Of a stretch of DNA of 64,000 nucleotides, positions 25,460-35,038 are shown in pieces. Each line of letters opens with the position of its first letter. Position 1 is the first letter of the stretch. Source of the DNA: Mesorhizobium sp. GbtcB19 (GTDB taxonomy: Bacteria; Pseudomonadota; Alphaproteobacteria; Rhizobiales; Rhizobiaceae); contig NZ_JAGXJY010000001.1 in NCBI RefSeq assembly GCF_019091085.1, forward strand, positions 682,001-746,000, in the 5' to 3' direction. Both the position numbers and the translations under genes were made by a program. Below the pieces are notes generated by a model that made no database searches, was not told the origin of the DNA, and saw only the letters and a program-made list of their open reading frames with translations.

Positions 25460-27886
25460 TCAGGCGCGCATCCGTTCGAAATTGGCATCGAACAGCGGCG
25501 CCGCCTGGATAAGCGCGGCGTGGCGTTTACCGAGGATCTCGATCTCGAAACCGTCCGGTCTGTCGGCGATCTCCTTCGGCACGTAGCCCATGGCTACCGA
25601 TTTCCTCGAATTGTGCGCATAGCCGCCGGACGTGACCCAGCCGCGCACAACGCCGTCATGCCAGATCGCTTCGTCACCGATGACGTCGGCATCGGTGGCC
25701 TCGACGATGAAGCTGCGCAGCCGAAGCTTGCCGCCCTCTCTACGCTCGGCAAGCGCTGCTTGCTTGCCGATGAAGTCCGCCTCCTTGCCATAGGCGACGA
25801 AACGGTCGAGCCCGGCCTCGACCGGCCCGTAGATCGGCCGGTATTCGCGCGCCCATGAGCCGTAGTTCTTCTCCAGCCGCAGCGCATTCAGTGCGCGCGA
25901 ACCGAACAGGCCGATGCCGAATTCCTCGCCCGCAGTGACCAGCGCGTGGAAGGCGGCGCGCTGATATTCCGGCGCCACCCAGATCTCGTAGCCGAGATCG
26001 CCGGTGTAGCTGACGCGGCCGACAAGGCACGGCGCCATGCCGATATCCATCCTGGCCACGGCCATGAACGGGAAAGCCGCATTTGAAACATCGGCGCGGG
26101 TGACCTTGGCGAGAACCGCCCTCGCCTTGGGCCCGGCGATCGCAAGGCCGGTGAGCTTCTGCCCCAGCGCCTCGATCCGCACCGAACCATCCCTGGGCAG
26201 ATGCGCCTCGAACCAGCGCATGTGATATTGCTCGGCGATGCCGGAGCCGGCGATGAACCACTCGCGGTCGTCGATATTGGCAAGGGTGAAATCGCCGATC
26301 AGCCTGCCGTCGTCCTTCAGCATCGGCGTCAGCGTCATGCGGCCGCGTCCGGGCAGCTTGCAGGCAAGCATGCGATCGAGCCAGGCAGCCGCGCCCTCGC
26401 CCGTTACCTTGTATTTGGCGAAGTTGGAAATCTCCGAGAGGCCGACGCCGTTGCGCACGGTCGCGACTTCCTTGGCGACATGGTCGAAATCGCTCGAACG
26501 CCGCCAGGAGAACTCATCCTTGACGCCTTCCGGCGCGTACCACAGCGGCACTTCGAGCCCGTAGGACACGCCCCATTGCGCGCCCTTGGCGGCAAGCGTG
26601 TCGTAGACCGGCGTCGTCTTGAGCTGACGCCCTGCCGGCAGTTCCTCGTTGGGGAAGCGGATCGAGAAGCGCCGCGAATAATTCTCGCGCACCTTGGCAT
26701 TGGTGTAGGCCATTGTCGCCCAGTCGCCGTAGCGCGCCACGTCCATCGCCCAGATATCGGCGCCCGGATCGCCCTCGATCATCCAGTTGGAGAGCGCCAG
26801 TCCGACGCCGCCGCCTTGGGAAAAGCCCGCCATGACGCCGCAGGCGACCCAGAAGCCGGGCAGTCCGCGCACCGGACCGACCAGCGGATTGCCGTCCGGC
26901 GCGAAGGTGAAGGGGCCGTTGATGATCTGCTTGATGCCGGTCTTCTGGAAGGCGGGGAAGTGGCGGAAGCCGACTTCCAGCGACGGCGCGATGCGGTCGA
27001 TGTCCGGCTCCAGCAATTCGTGGCCGAAATTCCATGGCGTCTGAAACTCGGACCAGACCTTGTTGGCCTTCTCGTAGGTGCCCATCAGCATGCCGCCGCG
27101 CTCCTGGCGCAAGTACAACTCGCCGTCGAAGTCGACGGCGTGGATGATCTCGGTGCCGGTCTTCTTGTTCCAGTCGGCAACCTCCGGCATGTCCTCGGTG
27201 ATCAGGTACATGTGCTCCATCGCGAGCACCGGCAGTTCCAGCCCGACCATGCGGCCAACCTCGCGCGCCCACAGCCCGCCGGCATTGACGACATGCTCGG
27301 CCACGACCTCGCCCTTGTTGGTGATGACGCGCCATAGCCCGTCGGGCCGGCGCACGATGTCCTCGACCTTGGTGAAGCGTTCGACCTCGGCGCCGAGCCT
27401 GCGCGCGGCTTTGGCATAGGCGTGCGTCACGCCGGAGGGGTCGAGATGGCCGTCCTCCTTGTTGCGCACCGCGCCGACGAACTGGCTGGGATCGATGAGC
27501 GGCATCAATTCCGCCGCTTCCTTCGCCGAAATCACTTCAAGGTCGATGCCGAGATAGCGGCCCTTGGATACCACGCCGCGCAGCCAGTCGAGCCGCGCCT
27601 CGGTCGCGGCCAGAAGCACGCCGCCGGTCAGATGCACGCCGGTCGCCTGTCCGGAAAGCTCCTCGATCTCCTTGTAGAGCGAGATCGTATATTTCTGCAG
27701 CTTGGCGACGTTGGGGTCGCCATTGATCGTGTGCATGCCGCCAGCCGCATGCCAGGTCGAGCCCGAGGTCAGTTCGTCGCGTTCCAGAAGCACCACATCG
27801 GTCCAGCCGTGGCGGGCAAGATGGAACAGCACCGAGCATCCGACGACACCGCCGCCGATGACCACGACCTTTGCATGCGACTTCAT
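25460..27886 (-). CDS. FAD-dependent dimethylglycine/sarcosine dehydrogenase-like protein
   Basis: An 808-residue two-part flavoenzyme. The N-terminal DAO domain (about 5-370) has the FAD motif GGGVVG at 11-16 and the GSTWHAAGG segment where FAD attaches in relatives. A linker domain follows, then a C-terminal GcvT/aminomethyltransferase folate-binding domain (about 430-800). Relatives oxidise dimethylglycine or sarcosine and pass the one-carbon unit to tetrahydrofolate. It lies 65 bp downstream of an MttB-like gene on the same strand, suggesting a shared pathway for methylated amines or betaines. Confidence 0.9.
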   Translation of the reverse strand: MKSHAKVVVIGGGVVGCSVLFHLARHGWTDVVLLERDELTSGSTWHAAGGMHTINGDPNVAKLQKYTISLYKEIEELSGQATGVHLTGGVLLAATEARLDWLRGVVSKGRYLGIDLEVISAKEAAELMPLIDPSQFVGAVRNKEDGHLDPSGVTHAYAKAARRLGAEVERFTKVEDIVRRPDGLWRVITNKGEVVAEHVVNAGGLWAREVGRMVGLELPVLAMEHMYLITEDMPEVADWNKKTGTEIIHAVDFDGELYLRQERGGMLMGTYEKANKVWSEFQTPWNFGHELLEPDIDRIAPSLEVGFRHFPAFQKTGIKQIINGPFTFAPDGNPLVGPVRGLPGFWVACGVMAGFSQGGGVGLALSNWMIEGDPGADIWAMDVARYGDWATMAYTNAKVRENYSRRFSIRFPNEELPAGRQLKTTPVYDTLAAKGAQWGVSYGLEVPLWYAPEGVKDEFSWRRSSDFDHVAKEVATVRNGVGLSEISNFAKYKVTGEGAAAWLDRMLACKLPGRGRMTLTPMLKDDGRLIGDFTLANIDDREWFIAGSGIAEQYHMRWFEAHLPRDGSVRIEALGQKLTGLAIAGPKARAVLAKVTRADVSNAAFPFMAVARMDIGMAPCLVGRVSYTGDLGYEIWVAPEYQRAAFHALVTAGEEFGIGLFGSRALNALRLEKNYGSWAREYRPIYGPVEAGLDRFVAYGKEADFIGKQAALAERREGGKLRLRSFIVEATDADVIGDEAIWHDGVVRGWVTSGGYAHNSRKSVAMGYVPKEIADRPDGFEIEILGKRHAALIQAAPLFDANFERMRA

Positions 27887-27951
27887 GGGGTTTTTCTCGT
27901 TGCTTCAGTGCGTTGAAAGATTGAAATGAATCAGATTGGCAAGCTGTTCCT

Positions 27952-29490
27952 TCAAGGCTCGCCCTGCCCGATCGTTTCCTTGCGGCGCGCCATATAGGCC
28001 TCGAGCGCCTCGCGAACAGCCGGGTCCATGGCCGGTTCGACATATTCCTCCAGCGCCTTCTTCCACAGCCGCGTCGCGCGCGCCGTCGTGTCCAGCCCGC
28101 CGGCTTCCTGCCAGGCCTCGTAGTTCTGCCAGTTGGAAAGCATGGGCTGGTAGAAGGCGGTGGCGTAGCGCTCCAGCGTGTGCGGCTCGCCGAAGAAATG
28201 GCCGCCGGTCGGCACCGCGCCCAGCGCGTCCACCGCCAGCTCGCTCTCGTCGACGACGATGGGGCGCAGGAATTCCATCATGTGCTGCATCATCTCGACA
28301 TCGATGATGAGCTTTTCGAACGAGGCCGTCAGCCCGCCCTCCTGCCAGCCGGCGGCATGGTAGACGAGATTGCCATGGCCGAGCACCGCGCCCCACAAAG
28401 CCATCAGCGTCTCATAGGCGCCCTGCGCGTCCGCCGCATTCGAGGCCGAGCCCGGCGTCGTGCGGTAGGGCAAATTATAGCGCCGCGCCAACTGACCGGA
28501 GGCGATGTTGGCCTTGGTGTTTTCCGGCGTGCCGAAGGCCGGCGCGCCGGATTTCATGTCGACATTGGAGGTGAAGGCGCCATACATCACCGGCGCGCCG
28601 GGACGCACGAGCTGCGTCAGCACGATGCCGAACAGCGCCTCGGCATTCTGCTGCGCCAAGGCACCTGCAAGCGTCACCGGGCTCATCGCGCCCATCAGCG
28701 TGAACGGCGTGACCGCCACCGACTGGCCGTATTCGGCCATGGTCATCAGCCCTTCCGCCATCATCTCGTCGAAGCGGCGCGGCGAGTTGACCGAAATGAT
28801 GGTCGTGACGCCGGGATCCTGCGCCATCTGCTCGAGCGTCAGCCCGCGCGCGATCGCCATCATCTCGATGCCGTCCAGCGCCCTGCCCCGGCCGATCGCC
28901 GAGACATGGAAGCACTTGTCGGTCAGCGTCAGATTGGCGAGATAGGTGTCCATATGCCTGGTATTGGCCGGCAGCTCGATCGGCGCGCAGACCTGGTTGC
29001 CGAGCATATGGATGCAGTTGAAATGCTGCGCCAGCCGCACGAGGTCGCCATAGTCGCGCATATTGCCGGCGCGGCGGCCGCGCTCCATGTCGTGCACATT
29101 GGGCGGCCCGGCGACCAGCGTGAAGTTGATGGTGTTGCCGCCGAGATGGATGGCGTTTTGCGCATTGCGTGGGGTCAGCGTGTAACTGCTGCGCGTCGAC
29201 TTTAGCGCTTCCTCGACCATGCCGCGATCGATCCGCACATTCATCGTGGCGTGGTCGACCCTGGCGCCGGCACGCTCGAACAGCGCCAGCGCCCGCAGGC
29301 TCATCACCTCGATGCCGAAATTTTCCAGGATATGCATCGACGCCTGGTGGATGGCCTCGATCTGGTCGACCGACAGCAGCGCCATCGGCGGATAGGGATT
29401 CTCCACCTGCCGCCGCGGCAGTTGCGGAATGGCGGCGGGTCCCCGGTTGCTGCTGCGCTCGGCGCCGCGCTTGCGTCTTGGTTCGCTCAT
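27952..29490 (-). CDS. MttB-like (trimethylamine methyltransferase family) protein without pyrrolysine
   Basis: A 512-residue member of the MttB superfamily, uninterrupted by any in-frame amber codon, hence of the non-pyrrolysine type. Family features include the N-terminal MHILENFGIEV segment and the ALAQQNAEALFGIVL, GAPVMYGAFTSNVDMKSGAPAFGTPE and HAAGWQEGGLTAS blocks. Non-Pyl relatives include corrinoid-dependent glycine betaine and proline betaine methyltransferases. ATG 29490 was preferred; the listed frame could start nine codons earlier. No corrinoid protein or activator gene occurs in the window. It probably forms an operon with the DMGDH-like gene. Confidence 0.85.
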   Translation of the reverse strand: MSEPRRKRGAERSSNRGPAAIPQLPRRQVENPYPPMALLSVDQIEAIHQASMHILENFGIEVMSLRALALFERAGARVDHATMNVRIDRGMVEEALKSTRSSYTLTPRNAQNAIHLGGNTINFTLVAGPPNVHDMERGRRAGNMRDYGDLVRLAQHFNCIHMLGNQVCAPIELPANTRHMDTYLANLTLTDKCFHVSAIGRGRALDGIEMMAIARGLTLEQMAQDPGVTTIISVNSPRRFDEMMAEGLMTMAEYGQSVAVTPFTLMGAMSPVTLAGALAQQNAEALFGIVLTQLVRPGAPVMYGAFTSNVDMKSGAPAFGTPENTKANIASGQLARRYNLPYRTTPGSASNAADAQGAYETLMALWGAVLGHGNLVYHAAGWQEGGLTASFEKLIIDVEMMQHMMEFLRPIVVDESELAVDALGAVPTGGHFFGEPHTLERYATAFYQPMLSNWQNYEAWQEAGGLDTTARATRLWKKALEEYVEPAMDPAVREALEAYMARRKETIGQGEP

Positions 29491-29701
29491 GCGCGCATCA
29501 GAGCGCCCGCTTCGCAAGCCGGCTGTCAGGAATTCGCCGTTTGCCGGCGTGATTTTAGCCTAAGCGGCATTTTTCGAGATTGAAGAAAAGAATGGCGACA
29601 CGAATGGTCGTAATATCGACAATCGGTTTTTCACGCCTCCCACGCCCGCGTTAAGGAACCGCGCAAGACTCCTTTTATGATTTCGGCCTATTCGTCTTCC
29701 C

Positions 29702-30292
29702 ATGCGTAGGTCGAGTTTTAGTAAAATTGTCACTGTCTCCGTGCTGCTGGCGCTTTCGGCCTGCGCGACGGCGCCCAGCCACATCAACAATGTCTGCGCC
29801 GTCTTCGACCAGAATGACGGCTGGTTCGACAACTGGCAGTCCGCCGCCGAACGCACCGAGCAGAAATACGGCATTCCCGTTCCCGTGCTGATGGCGACGG
29901 TGCGCAAGGAATCCGGCTTCAAGAGCAATGCCCGCCCGCCGCGCACCAAGCTGCTCGGCTTCATCCCGTGGACGCATGTCTCGAGCGCCACAGGTTATTC
30001 GCAGGCGCTCGACGGCACCTGGTCGCAATATCAAAGCGAGACCGGCAACTGGACGGCACGCCGCACGAAATTCTCCGACGCCGTCGACTTCGTCGGCTGG
30101 TACCATTCCAAGACCGCTGACACCTTCGGCGTTGCCCGCAACGACACCTACAATCTCTATCTGGCCTATTATCTCGGCTGGACCGCCTATAGCCGCGGCA
30201 ATCGCGGCGACGGCGGCGTGCAGAACTATGCGCGCGCCACCGACAAGATGGCGCAGGACTACGCCGCGCAGTTACGGCAGTGCGGCAACTGA
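29702..30292 (+). CDS. SLT-domain lipoprotein (lytic transglycosylase-like)
   Basis: A 196-residue protein with a lipoprotein signal (LSAC; lipidated C21) and a transglycosylase SLT domain. The catalytic Glu is E70 in VRKESGF, followed by the GYSQALDGTW block and the C-terminal YYLGWTAYSRG and NYARATDKMA motifs. It would cleave peptidoglycan glycan chains from an outer-membrane anchor. Monocistronic; it ends 13 bp from the convergent ABC transporter operon. Confidence 0.87.
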   Translation: MRRSSFSKIVTVSVLLALSACATAPSHINNVCAVFDQNDGWFDNWQSAAERTEQKYGIPVPVLMATVRKESGFKSNARPPRTKLLGFIPWTHVSSATGYSQALDGTWSQYQSETGNWTARRTKFSDAVDFVGWYHSKTADTFGVARNDTYNLYLAYYLGWTAYSRGNRGDGGVQNYARATDKMAQDYAAQLRQCGN

Positions 30293-30305
30293 TACCCAGC
30301 CGGGT

Positions 30306-32636
30306 TTAGTGCCGCCTTGTCGTATCTTTCGGCTTTTTAACACCGGTTTCGGAAACCTCGTCACGGACTGCGTGGCGGCGAGCCCGCATGCCGGCCTCGC
30401 CTTGCTCTACGGCATCCCCGATCTGGTCGGCTTCCGCGCTGCCCGTTTTGCCACGCGGCCGGTTGGGCGCCGTTCCGGTCAAACCCGGCCCGGTGCCGTG
30501 CGCGTCGTCCGGCACGCCTTCATGCGCCGCGTGCTCCTTGTCGAACTTGATCACCGGCTCCATCTTGGCCAGCACCTCGTCCGAAAGCCAGCACAGGCTC
30601 ATATGGCCGTCGCCGAGATTCTTCACCGGCGGCACCTTCGTCTCGCACAGATTGTCCGGCACCAGCTTCTTGTAGCCGCAGCGCGTCTGGAACGGGCAGC
30701 CGGTCGGCGGGTTCATGGCCGACGGGATGTCGCCTTCCAGCACGATGTGCTTCTTGACCACGCTGGTGTCGGCGATCGGGATCGCTGACAGCAGCGCCTC
30801 GGTGTAGGGATGGTAAGGCGGCGAAAAAATCTGGTCGGTCGTGCCCTGCTCGACGATATAGCCGAGATACATCACGACGACGCGGTCGGCGATGTAGCGC
30901 ACCACCGACAGGTCGTGGCTGATGAACAGCATCGTCGTCTTGTTCTTGCGCTGGATGTCCATCAGCAGCTCGGTCACCGCCGCCTGCACCGAGACGTCGA
31001 GCGCCGAGACCGGCTCGTCGGCCACCACCACCTTGGCATCGCCGGCAAAGGCGCGCGCCACGCCGATGCGCTGCTTCTGGCCACCCGACAGCTGGCGCGG
31101 CTTGCGGGTTTCGAAGGCGCGCGGCAGCTTCACCAGGTCGAGCAGTTCCAGCATGCGCTGGCGCCGCTCGGCGACCGTCTTGCCGACATTGAACTTTTCC
31201 AGCGTGCGGATGATCTGCGAGCCGACCGTGTGGCTGGGGTTCAGCGTGTCGAACGGATTCTGGAACACCATCTGGATCGACGACACCGTGTCGACGCCGC
31301 GGCTCTCGATGCCCGTCGACTGGATTTCCTTGTTGGCTAAAGTCACCGTGCCGGAGCTCGCGGTCTCCAGCCCCAGCAGCACCTTGGCCAGCGTCGACTT
31401 TCCGCAGCCGGACTCGCCGACGATCGCCACCGTCTCGGATTCGCGTGCGGTGAACGAGATCGTCTCGTTGGCCTTGACGACGCGGCCCTCGCTGGAGCCG
31501 AACACCTCGCTGCCGCCGACCTTGTAGTATTTCTTGAGGTCCTGGATCTTCAACACCGGCGCGCCGGGCTCGACCTTTTCGTTGACCTTCTTGGCGCCGG
31601 GTGGCAGCGCCTCCCAGTCGATCTCGTTGAAGCGCACGCAGCGCGAGAAATGCCCCTCATGGCCGTCGACCGGAACCATCGGGATTTCGGCGGCGTTGCA
31701 AACGCCTTCGACGAAATGGTGGCAGCGCGGCCCGAAATTGCAGCCCTTCGGCCGCTCGTGCGGCAGCGGCAACTGTCCGGGGATCGAGATCAGCGGCCGC
31801 GAGTTCTTGTCGGCGCCAGGCAGCGGGATCGAGCGGAACAGGCCTTGCGTATAAGGGTGGCGCATCCGGTCGAACACGTCCTCTATCTTGCCGGTCTCGA
31901 CCGCCTCGCCCGAATACATCACCGTGATCTTGTCGCAGGTCTCCAGGATGAGACCCAGATTGTGCGACACGAAGATCATCGAGGTGCCGAACTTCTCGCC
32001 CAGCCCCTTGACCAGCTCGACGATGCCGGCCTCGACGGTGACGTCGAGCGCGGTGGTCGGCTCATCGAGCAGAAGCAGCGCCGGCTTGGACAAGAGCGCC
32101 ATGGCGATGACGATGCGCTGCTGCTGGCCGCCGGAAAGCTGGTGCGGATAGGAGCGCATCATGCGCTCGGGGTCGGGCAACTTCACCGACCGCACCATCT
32201 CCAGCGCGCGATTGTAGGCCTCTTCCTTCGACACCTTGTCGTGGATCAGCGGCACTTCCATCAGTTGCTGGCCGATCTTCATCGCCGGATTGAGGCTTGC
32301 CATCGGCTCCTGGTAGATCATGGCGATCTTGTTGCCGCGAATGGCGCGCAGCTCCTCCTCGGAGAGCTCGCCCATGTCCTTGCCCTGGAACTTGATCTTG
32401 CCGCCGACGATCTTCCCGATGTTGGAGAGGTCGCGCATGATGCCGAGCGAAACCGTCGACTTGCCGCAGCCGGATTCGCCGACGATGCCCATGGCCTCGC
32501 CGGGCATGACCGTGCAGGAAAAATCCATCACGGCCGGGATCTCGCCCTTGCGGGTGAAGAAGGAGATCGACAGGTTCTCGATCTCGATGATCGGCTGACC
32601 GGTCGCCTTGGCTGGATCTCGAACTGCCTCGTTCAT
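30306..32636 (-). CDS. Fused dual-ATPase subunit of a peptide-type ABC importer (DppD-DppF fusion)
   Basis: A 776-residue protein with two complete ABC domains. The first Walker A, GESGCGKS, is at 53-60; the second is near 406-413. Each half has its LSGGQQQR or LSGGQKQR signature and a C-terminal oligopeptide-transport domain with conserved cysteines (CNFGPRCHH, CPFQTRCGY) typical of DppD/DppF/OppD/OppF, which carry an Fe-S cluster in some members. The last ~60 residues are low-complexity and basic. ATG 32636 has GGAG upstream. It powers the importer encoded by the two permeases and binding protein upstream in the same operon. Confidence 0.9.
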   Translation of the reverse strand: MNEAVRDPAKATGQPIIEIENLSISFFTRKGEIPAVMDFSCTVMPGEAMGIVGESGCGKSTVSLGIMRDLSNIGKIVGGKIKFQGKDMGELSEEELRAIRGNKIAMIYQEPMASLNPAMKIGQQLMEVPLIHDKVSKEEAYNRALEMVRSVKLPDPERMMRSYPHQLSGGQQQRIVIAMALLSKPALLLLDEPTTALDVTVEAGIVELVKGLGEKFGTSMIFVSHNLGLILETCDKITVMYSGEAVETGKIEDVFDRMRHPYTQGLFRSIPLPGADKNSRPLISIPGQLPLPHERPKGCNFGPRCHHFVEGVCNAAEIPMVPVDGHEGHFSRCVRFNEIDWEALPPGAKKVNEKVEPGAPVLKIQDLKKYYKVGGSEVFGSSEGRVVKANETISFTARESETVAIVGESGCGKSTLAKVLLGLETASSGTVTLANKEIQSTGIESRGVDTVSSIQMVFQNPFDTLNPSHTVGSQIIRTLEKFNVGKTVAERRQRMLELLDLVKLPRAFETRKPRQLSGGQKQRIGVARAFAGDAKVVVADEPVSALDVSVQAAVTELLMDIQRKNKTTMLFISHDLSVVRYIADRVVVMYLGYIVEQGTTDQIFSPPYHPYTEALLSAIPIADTSVVKKHIVLEGDIPSAMNPPTGCPFQTRCGYKKLVPDNLCETKVPPVKNLGDGHMSLCWLSDEVLAKMEPVIKFDKEHAAHEGVPDDAHGTGPGLTGTAPNRPRGKTGSAEADQIGDAVEQGEAGMRARRHAVRDEVSETGVKKPKDTTRRH

Positions 32637-32686
32637 GGGTCGCTCCAATCCCTGATCTTTAGAAGATGGGGCCGCAGGCCCCGCCA

Positions 32687-33844
32687 TCAATCCTTCATCG
32701 ATTGCTCACGCAGCGAATCCGCCAAAAGATTCAGCCCCAGCACGAACGACATCAGCGCGATCGTCGGCGGCAGCGCCGGGTGGATGAAGGAGCGCAAGAG
32801 GCGGCTGGCGTCCTTGATCGCGGTGCCCCAGTCGGGGCTTTCCGGGGCAAGGCCGAGGCCGAAATAGCCGAGCGTTCCGAGCAGGATCGTCGTGTAGCCG
32901 ATGCGCAGGCAGGCGTCGACGATCAGCGGACCGCGCGCATTGGGCAGGATCTCCCAAAGCATGATGTACCAGGGCGATTCGCCGCGCGTCTGCGCCGCCG
33001 CCACATAGTCGCGCGTCTTGATGTCCATGGTCAGCCCGCGCACGATGCGGAACACGCCGGGGCTGGAGGCGAACACCACCGCCACGAAGATGTTGAGCTG
33101 GTTGGGATCGATGTGCACGATCTTGAACGGATCCTTGTCGAAGACCAGGCCGGTATAGATCCAGCCGCCGACGACGAGCGTGATGCCGAGCAGGATATAG
33201 AGCCGGTCCGGCCGGTTCTTGTAGCGGGTCCAGAACAGCACGCAGAAGAAGATGATCGGAAACAGGAAGAACAGCCCCGCCATCGCATAGGGGATGGGCG
33301 TATCCATGATGCCCGGCGTCACCAGCAGGTAGAACAGCAGGATCACCGGGAAGGCGAGCACCAGATTGGCAAGGAACGACAGCAGCGTGTCGATCTTGCC
33401 GCCGTAATAGCCGGCCGGCAGGCCGAGCGTGATGCCGACCATCAGCGCGAAGCCGGTGGCGGCGGGCGCGATGATCAGCACGATCTGGCTGCCATAGACC
33501 ATGCGCGAGAACACGTCGCGCGCCAGTTTGTCGCCGCCGAAATAGTAGACCAGCTTCGACGCCGGCTCGATCGCCCCGGGCAGCGTGTCCTTCATTACCG
33601 AGACCTGGGCCAGCGGATCGAAGGGCGAGATGGTCGAGGCGAAGATCGCCGTGAACAGCCAGAACAGGCAGATGAAGACGCCGGCGATGCCGACGCCGCT
33701 GTCGAAGAGCTGGCCGTAGAGGCCCAGCCGCTTCTTGTAGGTGAAGCTGGCGCCCATCACCAGGATGAGCGCGGCCCATACCGGCCAGAAGCGCCAGAGC
33801 ACGCCGATAACGACATCGAAGGCGTTGATATATTCGATCTGCAT
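32687..33844 (-). CDS. Peptide/opine-type ABC permease (DppC-like)
   Basis: A 385-residue permease of the DppC/OppC type with an N-terminal helix near residue 20. A long insertion with two or three extra hydrophobic stretches (about 175-235) splits the usual arrangement. The EAA loop is in AAAQTRGESPWYIML. ATG 33844 is preceded by AGGGGCAGG and lies ten bases after the preceding permease's stop. It is longer than typical (about 300 residues) because of the insertion. Confidence 0.87.
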   Translation of the reverse strand: MQIEYINAFDVVIGVLWRFWPVWAALILVMGASFTYKKRLGLYGQLFDSGVGIAGVFICLFWLFTAIFASTISPFDPLAQVSVMKDTLPGAIEPASKLVYYFGGDKLARDVFSRMVYGSQIVLIIAPAATGFALMVGITLGLPAGYYGGKIDTLLSFLANLVLAFPVILLFYLLVTPGIMDTPIPYAMAGLFFLFPIIFFCVLFWTRYKNRPDRLYILLGITLVVGGWIYTGLVFDKDPFKIVHIDPNQLNIFVAVVFASSPGVFRIVRGLTMDIKTRDYVAAAQTRGESPWYIMLWEILPNARGPLIVDACLRIGYTTILLGTLGYFGLGLAPESPDWGTAIKDASRLLRSFIHPALPPTIALMSFVLGLNLLADSLREQSMKD

Positions 33845-33854
33845 CGGCCTGCCC

Positions 33855-34889
33855 CTATTGAACCCTGATGCGCGGATTGAGGAACGCGTAGCCGACATCC
33901 GAGATGAGCTGGGTGATCAGCACGATGAACACCGAGACCAGCGAGCATCCGAGCAGGAGGTCGATGTCGTTGTTGCCGGCGGCTTCGACCAGCGTGTAGC
34001 CAAAGCCTTGGTAGCGGAACATCACCTCGACGATGACGACGCCGGTGAGCAGCCACGGGAACTGCAGCATGATGACGGTGAACGGCGCGATCAGCGCGTT
34101 GCGCAGTGCGTGCTTGACCACCACGCTGCCGAAGGACAGTCCCTTCAGCCGGGCGGTACGGATATATTGCTGCGTCATCACCTCGACCATCGAGGCGCGC
34201 GTCATGCGCGCGATATAGCCGATGCCGTAGATCGCCAGCGTGATCACCGGCAGCGTGAAATTGTAGAAGGTGATGCCCTGGCTGGCGGAGGCGGCCGAGC
34301 CGTTCAGCCAGCCGAGCCAGGAAGCGAAGATGACGGTGAAGATCACGCCCGACACATATTCAGGCGTCGCCGTCGACGCGATCGAGGCGACCGAGAGCGT
34401 GCGGTCCGTGCGCGAGCCTTCGCGCATGCCGGCCAGGATACCGATCAGCAGCGAGATCGGCACCATCACCGCCAGCACCCAGAACATCAGCAATCCGGTG
34501 GCGCCGAGGGCCGGAAACAGCTTCGCCCCGACCGTCGTCTTGAACTTGGTCGAGCAGCCGAAATCGCCCTGCAGCACGCCGGAGAATGTCGGCTCGGTCG
34601 GATCGTTGCAGAAAGAGAAGCGTTGCGTCGTCTTGCCGGTCGCCGGATCGGTGATCGGATGCTTCGGCAACACCCCCAGCCACTGGCCGTAGCGGGCGAA
34701 GAAGTTCTGCCGGTAGCCGTGATTGGCCAGCCAGCTTTCGAGCTGGTCGGCGGGCGTGTGCATCTCGGTCTGGCTGATCGCCAGCTTCTTCAGATTGGGC
34801 TCGAGATTGACGAGGAAGAAAACGACCAGCGTCAGGCACAGCATCGTGAGCAGTATCGTGCCGATGCGTCTGGCGATGAATGAGAACAT
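33855..34889 (-). CDS. Peptide/opine-type ABC permease (DppB-like)
   Basis: A 344-residue DppB/OppB-type permease: first helix at the N-terminus, a periplasmic region (about 30-110), then the permease core with the ARLKGLSFGSVVVKHALRNAL coupling loop and the GYTLVEAAGNNDID end. GGGGG before ATG 34889 favours this start over a GTG two codons upstream. It pairs with the DppC-like permease downstream. Confidence 0.88.
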   Translation of the reverse strand: MFSFIARRIGTILLTMLCLTLVVFFLVNLEPNLKKLAISQTEMHTPADQLESWLANHGYRQNFFARYGQWLGVLPKHPITDPATGKTTQRFSFCNDPTEPTFSGVLQGDFGCSTKFKTTVGAKLFPALGATGLLMFWVLAVMVPISLLIGILAGMREGSRTDRTLSVASIASTATPEYVSGVIFTVIFASWLGWLNGSAASASQGITFYNFTLPVITLAIYGIGYIARMTRASMVEVMTQQYIRTARLKGLSFGSVVVKHALRNALIAPFTVIMLQFPWLLTGVVIVEVMFRYQGFGYTLVEAAGNNDIDLLLGCSLVSVFIVLITQLISDVGYAFLNPRIRVQ

Positions 34890-35001
34890 GAGCACCCCCT
34901 GCCGGCCGGGTTGGGGTCAGATAGGTTCAACCCTGTTTCGGAAACCTGATGACGCCCCGCCACCGCTGCAGGACATGCAACGGTGACGAAGCTTGAGATA
35001 C

Positions 35002-35019
35002 GAGGGGCTGTCGCCCCTC
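35002..35019. promoter_or_regulatory. Intra-operon hairpin after the binding-protein gene
   Basis: GAGGGG/CCCCTC arms around a 6-base loop lie in the 149-bp gap between the binding-protein gene and the permeases. Such hairpins often raise the amount of binding protein by stabilising or partially terminating the mRNA. Confidence 0.45.
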
Positions 35020-35038
35020 ATATTCATCGCGTCATGGA

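Noticed and set aside
27952..29490. Pyrrolysine-containing trimethylamine methyltransferase
   Set aside because: No in-frame amber codon interrupts the gene, and no pyrrolysine biosynthesis gene is present.
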